Shown here: positions 1 through 5,344 of the stretch, one piece after another | Numbering within the stretch: position 1 is the first letter of the stretch | Layout: each line of letters opens with the position of its first letter | Origin: an uncultured Oscillibacter sp. | GTDB taxonomy: Bacteria > Bacillota > Clostridia > Oscillospirales > Oscillospiraceae | Length of the DNA: 5,344 nt | Assembly (NCBI GenBank): GCA_947245315.1 | Contig: CAMXNV010000146.1 | Location: 1-5,344, forward strand | Reading direction: 5' to 3' | Notes under the pieces: generated by a model | Told to the model about the DNA's origin: nothing | Seen by the model: the letters and a program-made list of their open reading frames with translations, nothing else | Database searches by the model: none | Made by a program: the position numbers and the translations under genes

Positions 1-170
1 CTCGTTTTCTTCTGGAAGAAAATGAGAAAATGGGGGGTGCAATGAACCAGCCATCGCTGGTCGCCTAGCCTCCCCGCCCGCAAGGGCGAGTACCAGCCCC
101 CTCCCCTGGCCAGGGGAGCACCCTCAGGGCGCCCCGAAGGGGCGCAGATCCAGGCCCCCGTGAGGGGTTT
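1..170. repeat. Cluster of adjacent inverted repeats in a non-coding stretch
   Basis: This stretch holds six short inverted repeats in a row. They are 1-26 (12-bp arms with one G-T pair and a 2-base centre, possibly continuing past the left edge), 46-61 (6-bp arms, ACCAGC/GCTGGT), 75-88 (CGCCC/GGGCG around a GCAA tetraloop), 101-118 (a perfect 18-base palindrome, CTCCCCTGG/CCAGGGGAG), 129-145 (7-bp arms, GCGCCCC/GGGGCGC, loop GAA) and 156-167 (CCCC/GGGG around GTGA). An alternative long-range pairing joins 121-126 (CCCTCA) to 161-166 (TGAGGG). No ORF with a ribosome binding site covers the region. It could be an intergenic repeat element of the REP or MITE type, the terminator region of an upstream gene, or a structured RNA. 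The sequence alone does not decide between these. The arms are directly visible; the function is inference. Confidence 0.55.
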
Positions 171-180
171 ACATCTTTTC
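156..180 (+). terminator. Weak candidate terminator for upstream transcription
   Basis: A small GC stem (CCCC 156-159, loop GTGA, GGGG 164-167) is followed by a T-rich stretch (TTT at 168-170 and TTTT at 176-179). The 121-126/161-166 pairing would instead form a larger stem enclosing the 129-145 hairpin, with the same T-rich tail. The T tract is interrupted and the stem is short, so this is only a plausible end point for a transcript entering from the left. Confidence 0.25.
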
Positions 181-194
181 CTTCCCAGATTCTG

Positions 195-238
195 AAAAAA
201 CATCTTTACATTGTGTAGCCCTTTTGGTAAACTATACT
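195..238 (+). promoter_or_regulatory. Probable sigma-70/SigA-type promoter of the XRE regulator gene
   Basis: The sequence turns sharply AT-rich here. The best fit is a -35 box TTTACA at 205-210 (one mismatch to TTGACA), a 17-base spacer and a -10 box TAAACT at 228-233 (four of six matches). An A-tract at 195-200 lies just upstream and could act as an UP element. A second -10 candidate, TATACT at 233-238 (five of six matches), would pair only with a poor -35 (TTGTGT, 211-216, 16-base spacer). Which box is used cannot be settled by eye. Transcription would begin around 240-246, leaving a short leader before the start codon at 273. Confidence 0.6.
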
Positions 239-251
239 TTATGTATAAGTA
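205..251 (+). promoter_or_regulatory. Inverted repeats overlapping the promoter, candidate autoregulatory operators
   Basis: Three small dyads overlap the promoter: TACA-TTG-TGTA (207-217), TTTAC/GTAAA (205-209 with 227-231) and TACTT-N7-AAGTA (235-251). The last sits across the expected transcription start. XRE-family repressors commonly bind short dyads like these in their own promoters, so autoregulation is a reasonable inference. AT-rich DNA gives such dyads by chance fairly often. Confidence 0.35.
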
Positions 252-272
252 CATCGCAAAAGGAGCTTTGCT

Positions 273-953
273 ATGAGTTCAGAGTTTTCCCGCACCCTCT
301 CCCTGCTCCGGCAGGAGAAGGGCGTCAGCCAGCGGGTGGCCGCCGGGGAGCTGGGAATTTCCCAGGCCCTCCTCTCCCATTATGAGAACGGCATCCGGGA
401 ACCCGGCTTGGCGTTTGTGGTCAAGGCTTGTGACTACTACAGTGTCTCTGCCGACTTCATCCTGGGCCGTACCCTCTCCCGGGAGGGCAATATGCTCACC
501 GAGCAGGACATCCTGGACGCCGCCGAGCCCAAGAACAACCTCCGGGGCAGCGTCCTGGCCACCCTCCAGAGCAAGCTCCTCTCCGGCGCCCTGGGCGTCC
601 TCTTCGAGCTCCTGGGCAAGCTGGGGGACAAGGCCGCCATCAACGCCGCCGCCGCCTACCTGGGCAGCGCCGTCTACCAGCTCTACCGGCACCTCTACCG
701 GGCCTCCGGGTCCAACGAGAGCTACTTCGCCTTGGACCCCAACGCCTGCGTCCTGGGCATGGCCGACGCAGACATGAAGCTCTCCGAGGCCCGCTTCGCC
801 GGGGCCCTCCGGAGCCTGAACGCCCAGAAGGCCGAGTTCCCCGACACCTCCGCCCCTGCCATTAATGCCGCCTACCCGGGCCGCTGCCAGAGCCTGACCC
901 AGGTGCTCAGCACCTCCGATGCCCGGCTCACCTCCCTCTCCCGGCAACCCTGA
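273..953 (+). CDS. XRE-family helix-turn-helix transcriptional regulator, 226 aa
   Basis: This is a predicted cytoplasmic DNA-binding regulator. Residues 5-66 form a typical HTH_3/Cro-CI domain: the segment around RQEKGVSQ (13-20), the turn ELGISQALLSHYENG (26-40) with recognition-helix residues SQALLSHYE, then REPGLAFVVKAC and the closing YYSVSADFILGR (55-66). The remaining roughly 160 residues are helical, rich in Ala and Leu, and match no effector domain I recognise. They may mediate dimerisation or ligand sensing. The ATG at 273 is supported by AGGAG at 261-265 with a 7-base spacer. The gene is preceded by its own AT-rich promoter with dyads and followed by a GC-rich stem-loop and an acyltransferase operon on the same strand. 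Target genes are unknown; self-regulation and control of the downstream block are inferences. Confidence 0.9.
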   Translation: MSSEFSRTLSLLRQEKGVSQRVAAGELGISQALLSHYENGIREPGLAFVVKACDYYSVSADFILGRTLSREGNMLTEQDILDAAEPKNNLRGSVLATLQSKLLSGALGVLFELLGKLGDKAAINAAAAYLGSAVYQLYRHLYRASGSNESYFALDPNACVLGMADADMKLSEARFAGALRSLNAQKAEFPDTSAPAINAAYPGRCQSLTQVLSTSDARLTSLSRQP

Positions 954-963
954 GTTCCCTTGA

Positions 964-999
964 CGCCGCCCCGGCGGGATGAACGCCTCCGGGGCGGCG
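964..999 (+). terminator. GC-rich stem-loop between regulator and acyltransferase genes, without a clear U tract
   Basis: An 11-bp perfect inverted repeat (CGCCGCCCCGG at 964-974 with CCGGGGCGGCG at 989-999) encloses a 14-base loop. It begins 10 bases after the regulator stop codon. The following bases (ATCCTGAG) contain no T run, so it is not a standard intrinsic terminator. It may reduce readthrough, stabilise the upstream mRNA 3' end or act as a partial attenuator. No convincing promoter is seen between it and the next gene, so the acyltransferase genes may depend on readthrough. Confidence 0.5.
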
Positions 1000-1021
1000 A
1001 TCCTGAGTATTGAGGACCTGT

Positions 1022-2497
1022 ATGAACTTTCAGTCTTTCGGCTTTTTGGCCTTTCTTTTGATAACCGTGACGGTCTGCCTGGCCGCGGCCCGGTGGGACC
1101 GCTCCATTGCCGCCGAGTGCCTGACTCTGGCCTGTCTGGTGTTCTACGTCGCCGGGGGCGGCTGGGCCGCCCTGCTGGTGCTGGTTCTGGGGCTGGCGGT
1201 GTCCGTGGCCGCCGTCCGCTATCTCACCTCGCCGGACATCCGCGTCCGGGCGGAGGACGACGGGCCCGCCGCCTATGCCTCTCCCCGGCCACCCGCCCGG
1301 CGGCGCCGCTGCCTGTTCCTGGCGGCGGCTTGGCACGTGGGGGTCTTGATCGCCTTTAAGTACACGGGCTTTCTCACCGGCGGAGCCGTCTCCCTGGGCT
1401 GGGCCCCCTTGGGGCTGAGCTTTTTTACCTTCCAGCAGCTCTGGCTCTTGAAGGAGGCCTACACGGGGGGCTTCGCCCCGGAGCGGGGGGACCTGCCTCT
1501 CTACGCCCTCTTCTTCCCCACCGTGGTCTCCGGGCCCATTTTGAAGCCCCAGGCCTTTTTCCCGCAGCTCCATGGGGAGCGGTTCCTCCGCCCTGACGGG
1601 CAGGACTTCGCCGCCGGGCTCTACGCCATGGCCGTGGGCATGGCCAAGAAGGTCCTCCTGGCGGACAACCTGGGGGCCCTGGTGGACACGGGGTGGAAGC
1701 ACCCCTCGGAGCTCTCCGCCCCCGCCGCCTGGCTGGTGATCCTGGGCTATACGCTCCAGCTCTACCTGGACTTCTCGGGCTACTGCGACATCGCCGCGGG
1801 CGCAGCCCGGCTTCTGGGAATCCGTCTGCCGCGAAACTTTGACTCCCCCTATCGGAGCCTCTCCCTGGGGGAGTTCTGGAAGCGCTGGCACATCACCCTC
1901 ACCGGCTTCCTGCGGGAGTGCCTGTACTTCCCCCTGGGGGGAAGCCGGAGGGGGACCCTCCGGACCTACGGCAACATCCTGCTGGTCTACCTGGTCAGCG
2001 GCCTGTGGCACGGGGCGGGGTGGTCCTTTGTCGCCTGGGGCCTGCTCCACGGGCTGGGGCAGGTGGCGGAACGGGCCTGGGGACAGGGGCGGGAGAAGCT
2101 CCCCGCCGCCCTCCGGTGGGTGCTGACCTTCGGCTTCGTCAACGTGGCCTGGGTGTTCTTCCGGGCCCCCCGGTTCCTCAGCGCCCTGCGGCTCCTCCGC
2201 ACCGCCCTGCTGGGGGGCTTGGCCCTCCCGGGGAACTGGCTGCTGGAGAACGTCTTCACCAAGGAGGCCGCCGCCCTGCGGATGCTCCTCCCGGGGCTGA
2301 AGCCCTGGATCAGCCCGGGGCTCACCTTCCTGCTCTTCGCCGGGGCTATGGCTGTGGTCCTCTGGCCCCGGAACGCCATGGACCGGATGGAGGACTTCCG
2401 GCCCACCGCCGGGCGGGCCCTGCTCCTGGCGGCGCTGACGGCCTGGGCTGTCCTCTCCTTCACCGGCGTCACCACCTTTATCTATTCCAACTTCTGA
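1022..2497 (+). CDS. MBOAT family membrane-bound O-acyltransferase (AlgI/DltB type), 491 aa
   Basis: This is a polytopic membrane enzyme predicted to move an acyl group, probably acetyl, to the outer face of the membrane for transfer to a surface acceptor. The N-terminus MNFQSFGFLAFLL is typical of the family and is followed by many hydrophobic segments (about 6-23, 33-65, 97-117 and more to the C-terminus). Family signatures are VVSGPI (168-173), YLDFSGYCDIA (248-258), LLGIRLPRNFDSPYRS, FWKRWHIT with His290, FPLGG, and SGLWHGA with the expected catalytic His330. The length is normal for AlgI/DltB proteins (about 400-500 aa). I chose the ATG at 1022 over an in-frame TTG at 1010 because GAGGA at 1012-1016 is correctly placed only for the ATG. 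The downstream SGNH gene is the usual partner. No dltA or dltC is nearby, so D-alanylation is not supported and the substrate remains open. Confidence 0.93.
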   Translation: MNFQSFGFLAFLLITVTVCLAAARWDRSIAAECLTLACLVFYVAGGGWAALLVLVLGLAVSVAAVRYLTSPDIRVRAEDDGPAAYASPRPPARRRRCLFLAAAWHVGVLIAFKYTGFLTGGAVSLGWAPLGLSFFTFQQLWLLKEAYTGGFAPERGDLPLYALFFPTVVSGPILKPQAFFPQLHGERFLRPDGQDFAAGLYAMAVGMAKKVLLADNLGALVDTGWKHPSELSAPAAWLVILGYTLQLYLDFSGYCDIAAGAARLLGIRLPRNFDSPYRSLSLGEFWKRWHITLTGFLRECLYFPLGGSRRGTLRTYGNILLVYLVSGLWHGAGWSFVAWGLLHGLGQVAERAWGQGREKLPAALRWVLTFGFVNVAWVFFRAPRFLSALRLLRTALLGGLALPGNWLLENVFTKEAAALRMLLPGLKPWISPGLTFLLFAGAMAVVLWPRNAMDRMEDFRPTAGRALLLAALTAWAVLSFTGVTTFIYSNF

Positions 2498-2501
2498 GAG
2501 C

Positions 2502-2516
2502 CCCCGGATTCCGGGG
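2502..2516 (+). other. Small hairpin in the MBOAT-SGNH intergenic gap
   Basis: CCCCGG (2502-2507), loop ATT and CCGGGG (2511-2516) form a 6-bp all-GC stem in the 37-base gap between two genes that should be co-transcribed. It lies five bases after the MBOAT stop and is not followed by a T run, so termination is unlikely. It could tune relative expression by RNA processing or by hindering ribosome access. The SGNH gene's Shine-Dalgarno (GGGGA, 2526-2530, 4-base spacer) is weaker than the site before the next gene. Confidence 0.4.
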
Positions 2517-2534
2517 CGCGTCTGTGGGGAACAT

Positions 2535-3647
2535 ATGAACAAGACTTATCAACTCTGGGCCCGGAGGTTCCTGGCGGCCCTGCTGGCCCTGCTGCTGCTG
2601 TGCGGGGGGATCGTCTGCGCCGTGGACCCCTGCCTGTACTACCGGATGCCGGAGCGCTGGCAGCCCGTCTTCTTCAACGAGCGCTATCAGGCCGCCGGGC
2701 TGGCGAAAAACGTCCCGGCGGACACGGTGCTCCTGGGGACCTCCATGGCCGCCAACTACCGGGCCAGCTGGATTGAACGATACTACCACACCCCCTCGGT
2801 GCGGATCACCATTCCCGACGGCTATTTCAGCGAGTTCGGCCAGGTTATCGATCTGCTCTTCCGGCGGCGGGAGCCCCCGAAGCGCATCCTCTTCGCCCTG
2901 GACCTGAACATTCTGATCCGGGACGACCGGGGGGTCACGGACGTGATGCCGGACTATTTTTACAACCGGAATCCCCTGGACGATGTAAAGTATCTCCTCA
3001 GCAAGGACTCCCTGTATTACAGCCTCTACACCCTGATGGAGAACCGCCGGGGGAAGGGCCAGACTCTGGACGAGGGCTTCACCTGGGATCTGACCTCCGT
3101 CTGGGGGCGCTACGAGACCCTGCGGGCCTATGACCGCCCGCCGGTGGCGGAGGAACAGACGCCGGAGGACGCCTATCTCCAATACACCTCGGAAAATCTG
3201 GCGGTGATGAAGGGCTGGTTCACGGAACACCCGGAGGCTAAGTTTGAGATTTTCCTCTCTCCGTACAGCATCCTGGCCTGGGACCGGGCCATCCGCCGGG
3301 GGGACCTGGACGCCCGGCTGGCCGCCTTGGAGCTGGCCTGTGAGGCCCTGACGGGCCTGGAGAACGTCCGGCTCCACGCGCCCCTGTTTGCCAAGGATAT
3401 GGTGACGGAGCTGAACAATTACTGCGACTACGTACACCACTCCGGCGAGGCCGGGGAGTGGGTGCTGGGAAACGTGTGCGCCGAGAAGTTCCTGCTGAGG
3501 CCCGAGACCTTCCGGGAGACCCTGGCGGAGTGGCGGGAGTTCGTGCTGGGCTACGACTACGACGCCCTGTGGGATGAGGAATTTTGGGAACAGTGGTATC
3601 AGGAGCATGAGGAGCCGCCGGCATGGTACGGGGGTAAGGAGGACTAA
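2535..3647 (+). CDS. Membrane-anchored SGNH/DltD-like protein, MBOAT partner, 370 aa
   Basis: This is predicted to be held in the membrane by one N-terminal segment (about residues 8-30, rich in Leu and Ala) with the catalytic domain outside. There it would take the acyl group supplied by the MBOAT protein and pass it to a surface acceptor. After the anchor comes the family-typical VDPCLYYRMP and NERYQAAGL. The nucleophile block is LLGTSMAANY with Ser70, and the C-terminal catalytic block is YCDYVHHSGE, giving Asp298 and His301 (DxxH). Together these form the SGNH triad. The pairing resembles AlgI/AlgJ, PatA/PatB and DltB/DltD. The last 30 or so residues are unusually rich in Trp, Glu and Asp. 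The start is ATG 2535 with GGGGA at 2526-2530. The gene's final codons carry the strong ribosome binding site of the next gene. Assignment to the family is firm; the acceptor is unknown. Confidence 0.88.
   Translation: MNKTYQLWARRFLAALLALLLLCGGIVCAVDPCLYYRMPERWQPVFFNERYQAAGLAKNVPADTVLLGTSMAANYRASWIERYYHTPSVRITIPDGYFSEFGQVIDLLFRRREPPKRILFALDLNILIRDDRGVTDVMPDYFYNRNPLDDVKYLLSKDSLYYSLYTLMENRRGKGQTLDEGFTWDLTSVWGRYETLRAYDRPPVAEEQTPEDAYLQYTSENLAVMKGWFTEHPEAKFEIFLSPYSILAWDRAIRRGDLDARLAALELACEALTGLENVRLHAPLFAKDMVTELNNYCDYVHHSGEAGEWVLGNVCAEKFLLRPETFRETLAEWREFVLGYDYDALWDEEFWEQWYQEHEEPPAWYGGKED
3635..3642 (+). promoter_or_regulatory. Strong ribosome binding site that decides the start of the TPR gene
   Basis: TAAGGAGG lies inside the last codons of the SGNH gene, nine bases before the ATG at 3652. 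The reading frame stays open further upstream to an ATG at 3574, but that start lies deep inside the SGNH gene, so the 3652 start is preferred. The arrangement suggests translational coupling. Confidence 0.8.
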
Positions 3648-3651
3648 CAAG

Positions 3652-4812
3652 ATGGGCCTGTTTCTGTACACGCTCCTTTTCCCCGGCGGGAAGGAGGAGC
3701 GATGCCGCGAAGCCCTGGGGCGCAAGGCCGAGAACCCGGACCACAATATCTGGCCGGACAAATGCCATTGGTACCTGTTCCCCAAGGGTCCTGCCGTCCA
3801 GCTCAACGACGGCGCGGTGGGCCTGGACTATGCGGAACCGCTGTCGAGAGTGCTCAACTGCCCGGTTCTGCTGACCTATATCTACGACGGCGACTTCTGG
3901 GGCTACGAGCTCTGGAAGAAGGGGAAGGAGCTGGACCAGTTCGCCAGCGTCCACGACTACTTCGACGAGGGCGAGCCCCCCGACAAGCCCGGGGACGCGG
4001 GAACTGTGGCCCAGCTCTTCGGCGTGGAGCCGGAGCGGATCGCCCGCTACCTCGTCCCCTGGCCGGAGGAGGATTTGGACGAATACGCCTATGAGGGCGA
4101 TGACAGCGCTATGGGGGACTGCTGGCAGATGGCAGACTTTTTGGACGCGCTGGGTTTTGACTATAACCTCCTCTGTCCCCCGAGCCCGGAGCCGGAAAAA
4201 CCGCCCAATCAGCCCGCTCCCCAACCGACGACGGGCTGGCAGTTCCTGCCGCCGGGGGCGTATTTGGAGGACGCGCCGGACCTGCCCAACGCCCTGACCA
4301 GCCGGGAATATGCCCTCCGGCGCCTGGAGGAGCTGGGGGAGGCCTATGAGGAGCTCCTGCCCCTTATTGAATGCGGGAAGTATCAGGAGGCCCTTGCCCG
4401 CCTGGACGGGGCGATCCAGGCCGCGCCGGAGGAGGCGGGGCTGTATCTGCTCCGGGCCTTTTGCTGGGCTCAGCTGGAAAAGGCCAGCGGCAGGAGCCGG
4501 AAGTATGAGACGGAGGGGGACATGGGGAAGGTCCTGGCCCTGGAGCCGGACAACGTCATGGTCCTCCGGGCCCGGTGCCCCACCACCGCCACCACCGCCC
4601 GCTATTCCCGGCACATCCAGGACCTGACCTTGCTCATGGAGGCGGACCCGGAGAACCGGGACATCTACCAGATCAGCCGGGCCTACCGTTACCACTGGAC
4701 GAAGGATGACGCCTCCGCCCGGGCGGACCTGGAGGAGGTCCTGCGCCGGGGCCGGACGAAGACGGTGGACCTGGTGTATCTCTGCGGGGAGCTGGGGCTG
4801 CCGGGGTTCTAA
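3652..4812 (+). CDS. Uncharacterised protein: unassigned N-terminal domain plus TPR-like repeats, 386 aa
   Basis: I do not recognise this protein as a named family. No signal peptide or membrane segment is evident, so it is probably cytoplasmic. Residues 1-170 look like a compact alpha/beta domain, with MGLFLYTLLFPGG at the start, a core VLLTYIYDGDFWGYELW (centred on 77-87) followed by KGKELDQFASVHDYFDEG, and then an acidic stretch including PEEDLDEYAYEGDD. Cys175 is followed by a Pro-rich linker (about 176-200). From about residue 215 the chain is helical with TPR-like periodicity, for example ECGKYQEALARLDGAIQAAP and DASARADLEEVLRR, which suggests protein-protein contacts. It starts four bases after the SGNH stop with a near-perfect ribosome binding site, so co-expression is likely. 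It might be a cytoplasmic accessory factor, or an unrelated passenger. The N-terminal domain also recalls small immunity-type proteins, but I cannot support that assignment. Confidence 0.8.
   Translation: MGLFLYTLLFPGGKEERCREALGRKAENPDHNIWPDKCHWYLFPKGPAVQLNDGAVGLDYAEPLSRVLNCPVLLTYIYDGDFWGYELWKKGKELDQFASVHDYFDEGEPPDKPGDAGTVAQLFGVEPERIARYLVPWPEEDLDEYAYEGDDSAMGDCWQMADFLDALGFDYNLLCPPSPEPEKPPNQPAPQPTTGWQFLPPGAYLEDAPDLPNALTSREYALRRLEELGEAYEELLPLIECGKYQEALARLDGAIQAAPEEAGLYLLRAFCWAQLEKASGRSRKYETEGDMGKVLALEPDNVMVLRARCPTTATTARYSRHIQDLTLLMEADPENRDIYQISRAYRYHWTKDDASARADLEEVLRRGRTKTVDLVYLCGELGLPGF
4581..4598 (+). repeat. Perfect 9-bp tandem duplication inside the TPR gene
   Basis: CACCACCGC occurs twice head to tail. 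It is in frame and encodes Thr-Thr-Ala-Thr-Thr-Ala in the middle of the TPR-like region, where it interrupts the helical pattern. The nine-base period means copy changes would add or remove three residues without a frameshift. Confidence 0.6.
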
Positions 4813-4848
4813 TTTTGTATATGCTTATCTCTTGGGAGGTTTTTCTAT

Positions 4849-5344
4849 ATGATCCAACAAGACCACATCCGCAACTTTTCCATCATTGCGCATATAGACC
4901 ACGGCAAGTCCACCCTGGCGGACCGGCTGCTGGAGAAGTGCAACGCCGTCTCCCAGCGGGAGATGGAGAGCCAGCTTTTGGACAACATGGACCTGGAACG
5001 GGAGCGGGGCATCACCATCAAGGCCAGGGCCGTGCGGCTCCTCTACCACGCCCAGGACGGGGAGGACTACGCCCTGAACCTCATCGACACCCCGGGGCAC
5101 GTGGACTTCAACTATGAGGTCTCCCGGTCCCTGGCCGCCTGTGAGGGAGCCGTGCTGGTGGTGGACTCCACCCAGGGCGTGGAGGCCCAGACCTTGGCCA
5201 ACACGTACCTGGCTATGGAGCACGATCTGGAGATTCTGCCGGTGTTCAACAAGATCGACCTCCCCGCCGCGGACCCCGAAAAGGCGAAACAGGAGGTGGA
5301 GGACATCATCGGCCTCCCGGCGCTGGACGCGCCGGAGATCTCCG
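4849..5344 (+). CDS. lepA: Elongation factor 4 (LepA) GTPase, N-terminal part, cut by the window edge
   Basis: This is a ribosome-associated translational GTPase, known in the family for back-translocation or roles in initiation and ribosome biogenesis. The first 165 residues are visible and read as the G domain: G1 AHIDHGKST (14-22), G2 region LERERGITIK (49-58), G3 DTPGH (80-84) and G4 NKID (134-137). The segment DFNYEVSRSLAACEGAVLVV separates LepA from EF-G and BipA. The full protein is normally about 600 residues, so most of it lies beyond the right edge. The ATG at 4849 is supported by GGGAGG at 4834-4839 with a 9-base spacer. The gap to the TPR gene is 36 bases and AT-rich. No clear promoter is visible there, so readthrough from the operon is possible. 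No frame disruption is seen. Confidence 0.97.
   Translation, partial: MIQQDHIRNFSIIAHIDHGKSTLADRLLEKCNAVSQREMESQLLDNMDLERERGITIKARAVRLLYHAQDGEDYALNLIDTPGHVDFNYEVSRSLAACEGAVLVVDSTQGVEAQTLANTYLAMEHDLEILPVFNKIDLPAADPEKAKQEVEDIIGLPALDAPEIS

Noticed and set aside
1..68. Possible C-terminal end of an upstream gene (frame 1 stopping at 43-45 or frame 3 stopping at 66-68)
   Set aside because: Both frames are open from the edge but too short to recognise, and an almost perfect hairpin occupies 1-26. A gene end here is possible but cannot be supported.
46..170. CRISPR array or tRNA in the hairpin cluster
   Set aside because: The hairpins differ from one another in sequence and spacing, with no repeated unit, and no cloverleaf with a T-loop motif can be drawn.
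960..988. TTGACG (960-965) as a -35 box for the MBOAT operon
   Set aside because: No AT-rich -10 sequence lies 16-18 bases downstream, and the box overlaps the base of the stem-loop.
1010..1021. TTG start for the MBOAT gene at 1010
   Set aside because: The GAGGA motif at 1012-1016 would lie inside the coding region. The ATG at 1022 also gives the family-typical N-terminus.
872..2542. Long open frame on the - strand, 556 codons, opposite the MBOAT gene
   Set aside because: It is composed mostly of Gly, Pro, Glu and Gln with no domain, and lies antisense to a clear MBOAT gene. GC-rich third positions keep the opposite frame open.
3574..3651. Upstream in-frame start for the TPR gene at 3574
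   Set aside because: It would overlap the SGNH gene by 74 bases, and the strong TAAGGAGG at 3635-3642 points to the ATG at 3652.
2478..3806. Long open frame on the - strand, 442 codons, opposite the SGNH gene
   Set aside because: No recognisable motif and low-complexity composition; it is the antisense shadow of a gene with intact catalytic motifs.
3238..4695. Long open frame on the - strand, 485 codons, opposite the TPR gene
   Set aside because: It spans two real genes antisense and its C-terminal part is an Arg/Pro/Ser-rich shadow. The + strand frame has the better ribosome binding site and a plausible fold.

Overview
The window is GC-rich Gram-positive-type DNA. Strong AGGAGG-like ribosome binding sites, mostly co-directional genes with short gaps, a Firmicutes-style MBOAT/SGNH acyltransferase pair and GC-biased third codon positions suggest a high-GC gut Clostridia of the Oscillospiraceae kind (Flavonifractor or Lawsonibacter-like). 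That placement is inference from style and family content, because no taxonomic marker other than the start of lepA is present.

Layout, all on the + strand. Bases 1-272 hold no convincing gene. Positions 1-170 are a dense run of inverted repeats, and an AT-rich promoter region at about 195-251 follows. Next comes an XRE-type helix-turn-helix regulator (273-953), then a 68-base gap filled largely by an 11-bp GC-rich stem-loop. After it lies a compact three-gene block: an MBOAT O-acyltransferase of the AlgI/DltB type (1022-2497), a membrane-anchored SGNH/DltD-like partner (2535-3647) and, four bases later, an unassigned protein with a novel-looking N-terminal domain, a proline-rich linker and TPR-like repeats (3652-4812). 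The translation factor gene lepA (elongation factor 4) starts at 4849 and runs off the right edge.

How the genes probably work together: the MBOAT protein would carry an acyl group, probably acetyl, across the membrane, and the SGNH protein would place it on an extracytoplasmic acceptor such as a cell-surface polymer. The acceptor cannot be read from this window, since there is no dltA/dltC and no polysaccharide synthesis gene here. The TPR protein is the least understood member. Its tight spacing suggests co-translation with the SGNH gene, but its role is unknown. The XRE regulator may control itself through the dyads overlapping its own promoter, and it could influence the acyltransferase genes by readthrough past the stem-loop. 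The lepA gene is a housekeeping neighbour rather than an obvious functional partner.

The most interesting items are the unassigned TPR fusion gene, the orphan acyltransferase pair beside a regulator, and the hairpin-rich array at the left edge. Nothing here proves a new system; these are candidates.
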